From contig JAUCBN010000043.1 in the NCBI GenBank assembly GCA_035048815.1, forward strand, positions 12,899,001 through 12,963,000: a stretch of 64,000 nucleotides of DNA, in the 5' to 3' direction. The DNA comes from Abelmoschus esculentus. Taxonomy: Eukaryota > Streptophyta > Magnoliopsida > Malvales > Malvaceae. Below, one piece after another: positions 47,141 through 59,983 of this stretch (position 1 is its first letter; every line of letters starts with the position of its first letter). Both the position numbers and the translations under genes were made by a program. The notes below the pieces were generated by a model. It was not told where the DNA came from. It saw only the letters and a list, made by a program, of their open reading frames with translations, and made no database searches.

Positions 47141-48862
47141 ATGTTTAAGTATGTTTATTAAAGTGATTCTTACCCTAAAGCGACATTTGGTTCTCGAAAA
47201 AGATCATTACCTGAGAGAATAATTTTTTTTAGAATCTTATTTTTATGTTTTGTTTGTCTTCATTCTGTCAACCCGGAAAAGATGATTACCAACATTAATG
47301 TTTTTTTTTAATATTCCGGAAATGCGATTCTCACATTTTTCTTATGTATTTGTCAATTTCTATCATTTTGGATAAAATTATCCTTGAAGTAATGTATTTT
47401 CTTAATTTAGATCCTTTGTAACATATTTAAAACACATACATTTATTAAATAATTTTATTTTATATTATTTTAATATTTAAATAGTTTTACACATATTAAA
47501 AAGTATTTTTAATATTTTAAAAAAATCATGGTTATAGAAATACTCGATAAAATGTCTAAATATTTTTTAATTTTTTTTATAAAATTTTGGTAAGAAAATA
47601 AAATAGATACATAACATATTACAAGGAAAATATTTTAAATTATTAATTTTATGTTCTATTTTAGTAGAAAACCTCGAGTGAAATATAAATTTTTAGGACT
47701 AAATTGAGTAAAAATATATCTTTATTTAAAAATATTGGACTAAGTTATAAAACTAGAAAGTAAAAGGGTCAATTTTGGGTTAAATAAAAAATTTAAGTCA
47801 CAACTAAAAATGTTAAAATTATATTAAGAATTCAACTGGTTAAAAAGGAAAATATATCTCAAGGATAATTTGGTAAAACATATATTTTTCTTATATTAGG
47901 GGAATGAGTTTTATCTAAAAATATTTAAGGGAATAAACGAAAATGAATAATGTTCCTTAGATATCGCCATTTGTAGATGGTAAGGTCTATGACAACCATT
48001 AAAATAATAAAAATTTACTACGTTTTCAATTTAATCTAACGGTTTCCTTGGACCTCGCCACATGTAGTTGGTGAGGTCCAAGAAACACCGTTTATTTTAG
48101 CCTATTCCTTCAAATATTTTTTAAACACACCAAATAACCTAATCCTAATATCATTATTAACCTAAATTCCGTGATTTATGACAATAGTCTATTGTCGTGG
48201 TAAATTTGTGTTTGTGGATACGTTTTTCATAACGTTCAGCTTTGATTTACAGATTGTTGGAGGCCTTATTAGTAATTTGATCTTCTTTTGTGATTCATTT
48301 GTCAATATAATCAAATCTATTTTACGAAATAACCTCTAAAGTTGATTTTACTCACCACTCATACTTCAAGCATGGAACGTATAGACGGATAAAGATAAAA
48401 AAAAAAAAAAAAAAAAACTTGCTCTCTACTACTATTTCTTTAGAGTTTCATCTCTATCACTGTTTTACAATTTACTGTAGGTGTTTTGTTTTGATGTTTG
48501 TTCTTTATTTTTATTCAATTTAAATTTATTGTATTTTTATTTTTTTCTTTTATAATTTTTAAATTATTTTTTACTTTAACTTTTAATAAAATGCAGTCGA
48601 TATATTATTTTTTTTTACAAACATGACATAAGAAAGTAAGATGTACTTTTGAAACATATTTACGTAATTAAAATGTATATTAATTATATATTTTTTGAAA
48701 ATTTTTAATTTTATCCAAAAGAGAAAATGGTGGTTTTAATAGATCTGAAACTCTTGATTTATGAAAATGTGGGTCTAATAGTTATATTTAGATGACGTTA
48801 ACATTGCATGAATATATTATATATTTTCCCTACATTTATGGCTTAAAAATAGCATGAATTAG
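47141..48862. other. AT-rich intergenic region with one strong hairpin
   Basis: No gene seen. A 14-nt stem, CTTGGACCTCGCCA (48047-48060) and TGGTGAGGTCCAAG (48069-48082), pairs with one G-T/A mismatch position around an 8-nt loop. A degenerate version of the word lies at about 47962-47993. A poly-A run is at about 48392-48417. Confidence 0.5.
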
Positions 48863-49134
48863 TGTTATAGGAGAAATTATGTCATGAGTTATTTTTATCA
48901 CGTTATTTTTTAGATTAATTAATAAAATCATTTATTTTATTATTTTTTTTATCTTAATCTTTTTACTAATTGAATCTTCATTTGGTAAAAACTATTTTTA
49001 AATTTAATTTATAATAAATATTAATGAAGATTCACTAGATAAAAAAATGAGATGAAAAAATTAACGAAGTGGATACATTTGATTGATTGGTTCCATAAAT
49101 GACGTGACGGGAATGACCCATGATGTAATTTCTT
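48863..49134. mobile_element. MULE-type foldback MITE, copy C (degenerate)
   Basis: GAGAAATTATGTCATGAG (48871) and CATGATGTAATTTCTT (ends 49134) match copies A and B. ATGAATTAG occurs on both sides (48854-48862 and 49135-49143), although 8 extra bases separate the left one from the usual GAGAAATT start. Confidence 0.65.
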
Positions 49135-49176
49135 ATGAATTAGAGCTAACAATTTTAGAGATAACATGATTACAAC

Positions 49177-51249
49177 TAGGGATGTAAAAATAGGTAATCG
49201 AATGAGTTTCAGGTCGGGTTCTGTCATATCGGGTCAAATTAGATACATGTCATTTTATGTCAATTTGATATTTTGACTCGATTCAAGTTGGATGTGGGTC
49301 AATTTCAGGCCGGGTTTATTTCAGGCCGAGTTCATTTTACGTCGAATCAAAAATAGTTCGGGTCTGAATCAATTAATTGACGGGATTCGAGTTTGGGTAG
49401 ACTTCAGATCGACTTTATTTCAGGTCGGGTTTATTTCAAGTCGAGTTTATTTCAAGTCGAGTTAATTCATGTTTTGAATTTGTATTAAGTTTGAGTTTTG
49501 TACAAGTTATCAATTTGCTTTGTGTTAAGTCGTTTTTAGTGAATTATTTCGTATCTTTCACGAACACAAATCACATTTAAAATAAATATTGAGTATCATA
49601 ATGAAAAAAATATCATTTTTATTAAAATATTTGAGTAAATTATAAAAATTAGAAATAAAGAAGAGTCAATTTTAGTGAATTTTTTAAGGATTAACATGAA
49701 TAAAAACATCATATTAAAAATATTGAACTAAATTATAAAATATAAAATAAATAGAGGTTAATTTTGGTTAAAAAATAAAATTTTAGGATTCAATTAAAAT
49801 ATTTAATTAAACTAAAAACATAAATTACACACCTAATTAAATAACTCTAGCATTAAATGCCAAATCTCAATTAAATTAACCTAAATTGAGATTCAATTAA
49901 ATTAAACTAAAACTTAAAAATGAATATTAAGAATTAAATAAAAAACATCTAAGTAGGAAGAACTAAAAAATAATTTATCCAACCTAAAAATTTGGGCGGG
50001 TTCTTTCCCTCCCTTTGTCCATTTATTTTAACTAATTAAAAAAAGGGAAAATAACATAATTTTGGAAGGAATATTTTTAGGTTAGAAATTAATTAATTTT
50101 TAAGTCATGTTACGTTTAAAATATTATATTTTAGTCTTAATATTCACTTTAAGTTTTAATTTAATTCAATTTAATCATAAATATTCTCATAGTTTAGACT
50201 TCGGATATAACAGTTCCTTCCCCACGATAATATTTAATCCTAAAATTTTCTTTTATACAAAATTAAACCATATTTATTTTAAAATTTTATAATTTAGTTT
50301 AATAATTTTAATATGCTATGAATTTAGGTGATAAAAATTAATAATTTGTGTAATCAAGTTCTTATCAAATCAAGTATTTGATAAATAGTTTTTAATTTTG
50401 ACCATTAAATTTAGAGTTCAAGTGGAGAAATATCGATAAATTTTAGTTAAATTAATCAATAAAATTTTGTCAAGTTATTTAGGGAAAATACATTCATTTA
50501 AGTTAGTTAAGGACTTGTGGTATACTTTATCAAAAAAATAAAATAAAAATGATTGTATGTAAAATTTTAAGCATAATATAAATATATAAATTTAAATACG
50601 TGAATTCTTATTAATTAGATGAATAATTTATATTAATCGTGAAATTCTTATTAATTAGACAACTAATTTATATTGAATTAGATAATACTAAGTGTTAAAT
50701 TATTTAATAACATTTTAATTAGAGTATTATAAAATGAGTTAGCATTAAATATATTGGATTATTATTTAATACTTTACATTTATTAACATTTTAAATTTAT
50801 TAAATCATCAAATTATTAACATCCTCAATTACATGTCAGATAAATATTAAGTCATGTTTATATTAGTTTAGGTCAATAATAGGTCGTGTTCAAAACAAAT
50901 TGTGTTAATTATCAAGTCGTGTTCAAAACAGGTCGAGTAAATCAGATCTCGGGTCAATTCAGTCGGGTAATATCAATTATCTATCAAGTCAGACTCAATT
51001 TCATGTTCGTTTCAGTCAGACACAGGTCAGGTTTCGGGTCCACAGTAACAGGTTCAATTGGGTTTGGATCATTCTCGATCGGATGTATATCGGATTTGGT
51101 TACTATAATAACAAATCTAACTCGGGTTCAGATAAACAACATTCAGATACAGATCTGTTTCAAGTAATCACAACTGTAAATCAAAATAAATTTTGACTCA
51201 AACATATTTTAATGAAATTTTTAGGTCTGATCAATTTTTTACATCCTTA
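49177..51249. mobile_element. Non-autonomous hAT element (2073 bp)
   Basis: Ends TAGGGATGTAAAAA and TTTTTTACATCCTTA with a perfect 8-bp duplication ATTACAAC (49169-49176 and 51250-51257). Both outer parts are built of TCAGGTCGGGTT-like words (49200-49500 and 50870-51180) around an AT-rich core. No transposase frame was found. Confidence 0.88.
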
Positions 51250-51769
51250 ATTACAACTTAATAATCAAAATTAAACATTAAAATAAAACATTATCTATTA
51301 TAAGGCTGATCCAAAGCTAAAATCTTTCTTTATATTTTTACTTATCCAAAAAATCTGATCTAAAGCTCTTCGACATGAAATTTACGTTTGAAACTCTTAC
51401 ACAAATTTCTGTTCAAACAAGATCGTAAAGTAGTACCAGTGATAAAAGATAATATATTTTATTTAAGTGATATGCGTTTGAACATCATATATACACAGTG
51501 TATTGTTAAAGTATTAAAATAATTGAACAAATGTTATCTTATAATCGTATCAACATATTCAAAATATTTATATTAAAAATATAAATGATGTAAAATTAGA
51601 TTATTAATAAAAAAATATTAAGAAAATTAGAGGCATAAACTGAAATTTTCAAAAAATTGAAGGGAATTTAAAATTTTTATAGGGGGACTGTCTCCCTCAA
51701 ATATGTCTGCATTTTCTTCTCTTTGTATTCTATAAATTAGCATGCATCAGTTGGTTCTTTTGAAGTGTT

Positions 51770-51938
51770 AAGTGAGCACCCTTGCTTGTATCTCTTGGAA
51801 ATAATTTGAACCAAGTTTCAGGTATGTTTCTCTGTATTCTATAAACGATACATGTTATGAACAAAAGGTCTGAAATTGACAGACATGTTTCGCCTTCGAA
51901 GGAATTCATAATTCACTTCCTTTTTCTTGTACAGTATC
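51770..51938 (+). promoter_or_regulatory. Leader and 5'UTR intron of the cyclopropane synthase gene
   Basis: Leader ends TTTCAG at 51821 before a GTATGT donor. A TTGTACAG acceptor ends at 51934, four bases before the ATG, so a 112-bp 5'UTR intron is likely. Confidence 0.5.
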
Positions 51939-54900
51939 ATGAAAATAGCAGTGATTGGAGGAGGGATAAGTGGGCTGGTTTCAGCCTATGTTCTTGCCAA
52001 AGCTGGTGCAAATGTTGTGATTTATGAGAAAGAAGATTATTTGGGTGGACATGCCAACACTGTTCGTTTTGATGGTGTTGATTTAGACCTTGGTTTCATG
52101 GTCTTTAATGAAGTAAGTTTTTATTTCTTCTCAATTACCATGTTCATCTACTAGGAATTCTGATTATAAGTCTGTTTTTCATATACAAATTGTTAATGGG
52201 GATGACATTACTTTATGGCAGGCTCCATGTCCAAATATGATGGAGTTCTTTGAAAGTCTTGGAATCGATATGGAGCCATCTGATATGTCGTTCTCGTTGA
52301 GCCTTTACGAAGGCAAAGGCTGCGAATGGGGAAGCCGAAATGGTTTCTCGAGCTTGTTTGCTCAGAAATTCAACCTCTTCAATCCTTACTTTTGGCAAAT
52401 GCTTAGGGAAATTATCAAGTTCAAGAATGATGTTATAAGGTGAGGAATGATAAAAATTCTTTTATGTTACTCAGAGTAATATAGGATTAGAACACCTTGC
52501 ATTCATGTTTTAGTCATTGTGGAAATCTATGCTTGTTATATTTATTGATCACCTTTCATTTCTGATTGTGCAGTTATCTTGAACTGTTCGAAAACAACCC
52601 AGATATTGATCGCAATGAAACATTGGGACAGTTCATAACATCAAAGGGTTACTCTGAATTATTTCAGAAGGCTTATCTGGTGAGATCAGAGATTGCCTAC
52701 ATCTTCTGATATGCTTTTGTTCATGTATAAGTCTACTTGTTCGACGAAATGTCTCATCCGTAGCAAATTGCATTGACAAACTTGTGGTTTTTTAGGTGCC
52801 TGTATGTGCTGCAATATGGTCCTGCCCTTCCGAGAAAGTTATGGATTTTTCAGCTTTCTCTACTCTTTCATTTTTCCGCATCCATCATCTACTTGAGGTA
52901 CATTCTCTTTCAAATGAAGTATTATACAAAGTATTTGGTTAGAATCTGTCATGGTCTATGTCAGTCCAACTCGGTTGAATTTTAGACATGAATATGAATG
53001 GTACTCCCCTATCTTCTGTTCGAATATGTTTGGAAAATGAATAGTCTGGTTAACATAGATCGTGTTAAGTATGTGTCATTTCTTCTGTAGGTGTCACTAG
53101 AGCTTTCTGTGTTAGTTTGGATTTGATAATATTACTTTGCTTATCTTTAGCTCTTTGGACGGCCACAGCGGATGACTGTTCGATGGCGTTCACATAGCTA
53201 CATTGATAAGGTGCTAATTTGCTTCTCCATTTCCTCTTCTTCAATTGCACCATTTCTATTTCCAAATTCATTGTTACATTCATTTAAATGTAACCTCTAG
53301 AACATGTTATTTTTCTGTTTGGTTATTGACAAAATGTCACCAGATTCGAGACGAGCTGGAGAGCAGAGGCTGTCAAATAAGAACTGGCTGTGAGGTGCAT
53401 TCTGTTTTGAGTGATGCTGAAGGTTAGTATCTAAATTCAATGTTTCACTCGAGCATTTCCTCGGACACGATCAAAAATTTTATACAACAAAGCCAGATAC
53501 ACAAGCTCTCAACCTTTTATATGGAAGATTTGGCAATTATATTGTGATTTTTTCTCATGTCGCTAACTTTTTTGGTTCGATCAGTAATTCTAAGTTTTTT
53601 TTTCACAGGTTGCACTGTATTATGTGGAGATGACTGTCAAGAATTTTATCATGGTTGCATAATGGCTGTTCATGCACCTGATGCATTGAGATTGCTAGGG
53701 AATCAAGCAACATATGATGAATCAACAGTGCTTGGTTCTTTCCAATATGTCTATTGGTACTAAAACTGATATTTTATTCAATTTTTGTCTGAGATATTTC
53801 TATTTACAGGAATCTATTCCCAACTATGAAGGGATCTTTACTTGAAAAGTTTCTACCTTTCCCCCATAAAAAGGACTTAAAATGACCTTTTAAATTCCAG
53901 GATTTTAGATTTGAACATGTCAATGAAGAAGTTAACCATAAAAGAAATAACCATAAAATAAGTATTTGGATCATGCATCTTACATTGTACTGAGAAGTGA
54001 GATATTGGAACTCAAATTTGCACAATCACTTGCAGTGATATCTATCTTCATCGCGACAAAAATTTAATGCCGAAAAATCTAGCAGCATGGAGTGCTTGGA
54101 ATTTTGTTGGAAGTACTGACAAGAAAGTATGTTTGACATACTGGCTCAATGTGCTTCAGGTACCTACTATGCTCTCTTTGCATAAATATTTCACCATAGA
54201 GTGCAAGCCCCAAGGCCTGCAACTATTGGATTGAAAAAGGAAATATGTTATTCTGATTAGTACTTTTGGCACTGAACCTTAGTACTCATAATTCAAACTC
54301 TAGGTACCACTCATACATCAATAAACTTATCAGTCTACAATTTTATTGATCTGCAGAATCTAGGAGAAACAGGCCTGCCCTTTTTGGTTACTCTTAATCC
54401 AGATTATACGCCACAACACACCTTGCTTAAGTGGAGGACTAGCCATATAGAACCATCAGTTGCTGCAACAAAAGCTTCGCTTGAGCTTGAACGGATTCAA
54501 GGGAAGAGAGGAATTTGGTTCTGTGGTGCATTCCAGGGTATACATCTGACATAAAGTAAATATGAATATAGATAAATATCTCTGTTAAGGTTCTTCATAG
54601 TAACTTAGGTAACTTTCTTTTCAGGCTATGGCTTCCATGAAGATGGATTTAAGGTAGTTGATTACTTTTAATCATAATTTTTTTATGTTAGCTCTCAAGT
54701 TTGCTTCATTTCAAGACAAATTGCGATTGTAATGTAGTTCACATGTAAGGTTCACTTCTTTCCAGGCTGGGATGATTGCTGCAAATGGTTTACTGGGAAA
54801 GAGTTGTGAGATTCCGAGCAATCGAAGGCATATGGTACTCTCTCTGATGGAAACCGGAGCACGTATTTTCGTTACTCGATTCCTCAGTCATTTTATATCA

Positions 54901-57374
54901 ACCGGCTCCGTGATGTGAGTTCCCTACCATCTATGTTCGGTTTATGCAGTTGATTCACTTGACCATGAACATCTTTTTACATAATTTTAGTAATTAATAT
55001 TGTTTTCAATTTTTCCATGAGCAGTTTATTGGAGGAAGGTGGGACTATGTTTACCTTTGAAGGAACTAACAAAAAGTGTTCTCTAAAAACTGTCATTAAA
55101 GTTCACAGTCCACAGTTTTATTGGAAGGTAAATACACTCGAAATCAATCATTCGATGAAAGTAACATGATTTTTTTTAAGGAGGCAGTTTCATAAGCATT
55201 ATATTTCAGCACTGATGAGCACTAAACTTGCCTTGTCAGGTTATGAGAGAGGCAGATTTAGGCCTTGCAGATGCATATATCAATGGAGATTTTTCTTTTG
55301 TTGATAAAACTGATGGTCTGCTGAACCTTTTAATGGTAATAACATTGACACAATCATAGCATTGATTAATAACTAATGGTATTTACTTTCATAAGATTTT
55401 CCTTGTCAACTGCAGATTTTTATTGCAAACAGAGATTTGATTTCTTCCAACTCAAAACTGAGTAAGAAAAGGTATACTCTCAGTATCTACATATTCCTCA
55501 CCTAAGTCCCAGTTTAGATAGTACATCTAACTCCATATGTTCAGGGGTTGGTGGACACCGTTGTTGTTTACCGCCGGCTTAGCATCAGCAAAGTATTTCT
55601 TCAAACATGTCTTAAGGAAAAATACTATTACACAAGCTCATAGGAACATTTCTCGCCATTATGACCTGGTATGAGGCTATGACCTGTAAAATCTATTGCC
55701 ATAGAAGATTTTAAGAAATACCAAATGCTTATAAATCATTTTGTGAATTGTGTTCTTAGAGTAATGAACTTTTTGCACTCTTCATGGATGAAACAATGCA
55801 ATACTCTTGTCCAGTGTTTAAGGTAAGACTCACTGTAAATACCTGACATATTATGTGATAAAACAAGAATGTTGGTAAGTTTTTTATTTTTTACAGACAG
55901 AGGATGAGGATTTGAAAGATGCACAGCTGAGAAAAATCTACCTTCTTATTGAAAAAGTAAGTCCTTACAGTATTCATTTTTTCCATCCATACCATAATCC
56001 CTTATCAAAATTTCCAGGCTAGAATTGACAGCAAGCATGAAATTCTTGAGATTGGATGTGGTTGGGGAAGATTAGCTATCGAAGTTGTCAAACGAACCGG
56101 ATGCAAATATACCGGCATTACCTTATCCGAGGAGCAAATCAAATATGCAGAAATGAGAGTGAAGGAAGCTGGACTTCAGGTATCTCTTTATTTTCAAGGA
56201 CTAACCTTGAAACTTAACTTTCATGGATTCAAATTCAGAGTTCTCTGTTACTTTACTGCCAGGAAAATATAAGGTTTCAACTCTGCGATTATCGACAACT
56301 TCCGGGCACCTACAAGTATGACAGAATAATATCTTGGTAAGTTATTTAAGCACCATAATTTCCCCATACATACCAAAACAAAGATCATAATTCTTTACTG
56401 TCATCGCCAGTGAGATGATAGAAGCTGTTGGCCATGAATACATGGAGGAATTCTTCGGCTGCTGCGAATCATTGTTGGCAGAAGATGGACTTTTTGTTTT
56501 ACAGGTAACTGCAGTTTGAAGAATATTTCAGTATCTAGCCATGGCCATGATAATTACTAGTACATTTGCTCTTGTCTAATACCTGGGGTGGTTCATGTTA
56601 CTGCAGTTTACATCAATGCCGGAAGAACGCTACGATGAACACAGGCGAAGTTCCGATTTTCTCAAGGAATACATCTTCCCCGGTTTATGTTCACCTTCTC
56701 TAACAAGGATAACAACGGCCATGAATGCAGCATCTAGACTCTGGTATAATGCATTTTCCCCTTGGTAAACTTTTATTAATATATATTTTGTTATGGAAAA
56801 AATTAAAGGAGTTTTATAATTGTAGTGTGGAGCATGTGGAAAACATAGGGATTCATTACTACCAAGTAGTTAGATATTGGAGAAAGACTTTCTTGGAGAA
56901 CCAGAGGTATGCCATTATATATATCGAACACATATTCGTATCTAACACTTGCACACATGAATCAGACATAAACTAGTGTAAACATTACATTTTAGAACCT
57001 TTGATGAATCTTTCCATTTTACTGTTATTCTTAGCAAAATCCTTGCCTTGGGATTCGACGAGAAGTTCATTCGAACATGGATATATTATTTTGATTATGG
57101 TGCTGCTGGTTTCAAGACTAGGACTCTTGGGAATTACCAGGTGAGTTTCAACTTTCAAGTAACTGAATAACTGTAGTCTGTACTATTGGCTATCCATACT
57201 TATTTTCTTTCTAAAATACTCGTATCCGACACATATTCAACGTGTATTTTCTACCTAGACCTATATGAATATCTTCTAATATTGCTAATCTTCCATTTGT
57301 AGGTTGTATTTTCTCGGCCTGGGAATGTATCTGCACTTGACAATCCATTCAAAGCCTTCCCTTCTGCAGTTTAA
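51939..57374 (+). CDS. CPS: Cyclopropane fatty acid synthase, oxidoreductase-fused plant type
   Basis: 24 exons join in frame to 865 codons: 51939-52112, 52222-52439, 52574-52679, 52796-52897, 53151-53210, 53344-53422, 53609-53756, 54036-54159, 54357-54537, 54625-54653, 54766-54914, 55025-55127, 55240-55335, 55416-55471, 55545-55668, 55760-55822, 55897-55956, 56018-56179, 56263-56336, 56411-56504, 56607-56743, 56826-56906, 57035-57140, 57303-57374. The N-terminal half is an FAD/NAD-binding oxidoreductase domain (GGGISG 7-12, YEKEDYLGGHANT near 29-41). The C-terminal part is a SAM-dependent CFA synthase: LEIGCGWG (634-641), ITLSEEQ, then CEMIEAVGHEY with Glu707. The enzyme adds a methylene from SAM to oleoyl phospholipid to make dihydrosterculate, the precursor of cyclopropene acids in cotton and Sterculia. 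All borders are GT-AG. The motif usually GGCLPS reads GLCSPS (760-765). Confidence 0.95.
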
Positions 57375-57925
57375 TTAGTCAGACCATAACCATGGTTTGA
57401 GTCTGTGGAATCGGATGCTACAAGTTTAGTTTTAGTAATACATATGATAAAATAAAATCCAGGGTGGATATATGTAGGGGCGAGAACTCCGCTTGAAACT
57501 CCCGAATAATTCAACTCGAAAAAAATTCAAATAAAGTTTCAGCAATATGAATGTCTATTATGGCAATGCAATCTCATTCGTAATGCTTTTATGCTTATAC
57601 ACTATAGTTTTAAGTATTTTTTATCTCTTGGTATGGTATGCTTATACAAAAAAGTTTAGGGGAAAAGTTAGGAAAACATGTATAGTTTAGGAGGAAAATG
57701 TATTAAACCTTTATAATTTAGAGTATATGGTTCAAAGTTCATAATTTAATTTTTTGAGGTTAGGATTAGAAATTTAAGATTTAAATTTTAAGATTTATAT
57801 TCAATACAGGGTAGTGTAAACTTTTACTTTTCACAAATATCTTAATTTTGGGATTTAGAGGGCTCAATTTAGGGTTTAGGGTTTAGGGATATAGGTGTTT
57901 TGGTTTAAAATTTAGGGGTTATGAT
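57375..57925. repeat. 3'UTR then telomere-like degenerate repeat
   Basis: The 3'UTR of the synthase runs to about 57450. From 57690 to 57905, GGTTTAGGGTTTAGGG-type words recur, as at 5470 and 7015. Confidence 0.5.
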
Positions 57926-58116
57926 CAAGGGTGGAGCCAGAAAATTATTTAAGGGGTGTCATTTTTCTTGAGTTATATTTAAGGGGTGTCAATTATTTAT
58001 ATATTAGTGTCATTTATTTTTTTTAAAAAGTATATATAAATTATATATATACAAAATTGGTCCAAAATTTTTTGGGTGTCATTTGACCGCCTATTTCAAT
58101 GGGTGGTTCCGCCCAT
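57926..58116. mobile_element. Short hAT-type MITE (191 bp)
   Basis: Ends CAAGGGTGGAGCCAG and GGGTGGTTCCGCCCAT, with a perfect direct repeat GGTTATGAT on both sides (57917-57925 and 58117-58125). The interior repeats AAGGGGTGTCA. Confidence 0.85.
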
Positions 58117-58125
58117 GGTTATGAT

Positions 58126-58970
58126 AAGATTTAGAGTTTAGAGGTTAGGATTTAAGTTTTAGGATAATATGACGATGATTTATGTTTTAACCTATAAATC
58201 ATAAGTTTTAACCTATAAGCCACAAATTTTAACCTAAAACCATAAATTCTATTCACAATCATTAGATTTTAAACTACTAAACATAAACCCTAAATCGAGT
58301 CCTTAAAACGTAAGACTAAAGTGCTTGCGAAAAGTAAACATTTTCACCGTCGGTGTATCAAATAATTATCCTAGATTTTTTATAGTATGCATAAATATGC
58401 TTATATAACATAATTTTATATGATATGTTATCAAAATTTTATCCATCTCTTTAACGTGAATTAATTCGAATCGATCGATTAAATAGATTTAACTGATGTT
58501 TATTCTTCCCTAATTTATAGTAAATTAACAAAAATATATTATTGATTTATGCCAAATTAGCAATGTCATCTCATTTATTTTATGCTTATAATTAGTATTT
58601 TTAAAGTTTTATTCTTTAATATTGTTGAAGATTTCAACAAGTTAAATGTGACTTCTTATTAATTTAATTCTCATTTTATAATGACCAACACATTAGTTGA
58701 AACATAAGTTGTTTTTTCTAATACAATCCAAATGATTATTATATATATTAAAAAAATAAATCTCTTTAAAAAAAATATTAATCAGAGGAAAAAAATATTG
58801 AGATTTATTAATCAATGGTAATTTCACAATATTTGAATATATAATTTGTAAGTTTTTTTTTAATAAAACTTAGTTTTTATTTCTACTTAAAAAAGGAGGA
58901 AAGGAGACTCTAAAAATATGAATATTTGTGGTGGATCTTGAACCCGAGACTTAAAGGGAAGGGATAAGAG
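58126..58970. other. AT-rich intergenic
   Basis: Degenerate telomere-like and CCTAAA words up to 58360, then AT-rich DNA. No gene seen. Confidence 0.5.
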
Positions 58971-59159
58971 TAGTGGTAGATCCACCCTTCTTATAAGGTG
59001 GGCACAAACCCACCCTGAGTCTTTTTGAAGTTTATGTATTTGACCTTATTTTTATGAATTAATCTTTAAGTTTCTATAATATTTAAGGTTTGTGCATACC
59101 TTAAGATTTCGAAAATTTATATGTACTCATCATCAAATAAATTTCTGGATCTGCCACTA
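58971..59159. mobile_element. Short hAT-type MITE (189 bp)
   Basis: Ends TAGTGGTAGATCCACCC and GGATCTGCCACTA, with a perfect 8-bp duplication GATAAGAG (58963-58970 and 59160-59167). It is the reverse-oriented relative of 3367-3564. Confidence 0.9.
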
Positions 59160-59167
59160 GATAAGAG

Positions 59168-59975
59168 TAAATGAATAACTCTGATCAACCGACCATCAAC
59201 AATTATTTAATTTATAAGGTTTTAACTTAAGGTTTAAATTTAGTTTATAGGGATAATAATTTAGATTATACCTTTTAAAAATATTAAATGAAAAATCAAC
59301 CCTTAACCATATCTTTTGTTTGCTCTTAACTTTAAATTATTTTTAGGGTCAAAATAAATCTCTAAGGTATTATATATTTATATTTGATTATTTTAAGTCT
59401 TTAAATTATTTTATTTGTCAAAATAATAATTTTTAGTCCCTAAACTATCTGTTAGTTAAAATTTTTTATGATATTTCAACATCTTATTGGTTGAAATAAC
59501 TTTTTTGACTTAGATAATTATGAAACTTAAAGTGACCGGAAATAATAATTTAAATACTAATTTTGACTAAAAATAATATAGGGATTAAAAATAAACAAAC
59601 AAAAAATATAATTTATAGATTAATTTTTTATTTAAAACTTTAAAAAAAATATATAAACTTGTATAATTTTTTGACGCAATATATATATATAAATTATTCT
59701 TTGTATCTATTAAAATTATAAAATACTATCAATACTTTGGTTTAACTATAAATAAAATCAATAGTGTTTATCAAAGGCGAGCCTCTAAATTTTTGGGGAA
59801 AAAATATATTTGTCCTTTTAAGTATTATTTTAAAAAAATTCAATTTGATCCCTTTAAGTTTTTTTTATAAGTTTTATTAAATCTTAATTTCTTTAAACAT
59901 TTTTAATTGAATATCTTTTAAATTTTATAGAATTTTTATTAAGTCTTAAAACTTACCTTTAATTTATTTTGGTAA
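59168..59975. other. AT-rich intergenic
   Basis: No gene or defined repeat recognised; many short A/T runs. Confidence 0.5.
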
Positions 59976-59983
59976 ATTATAAT

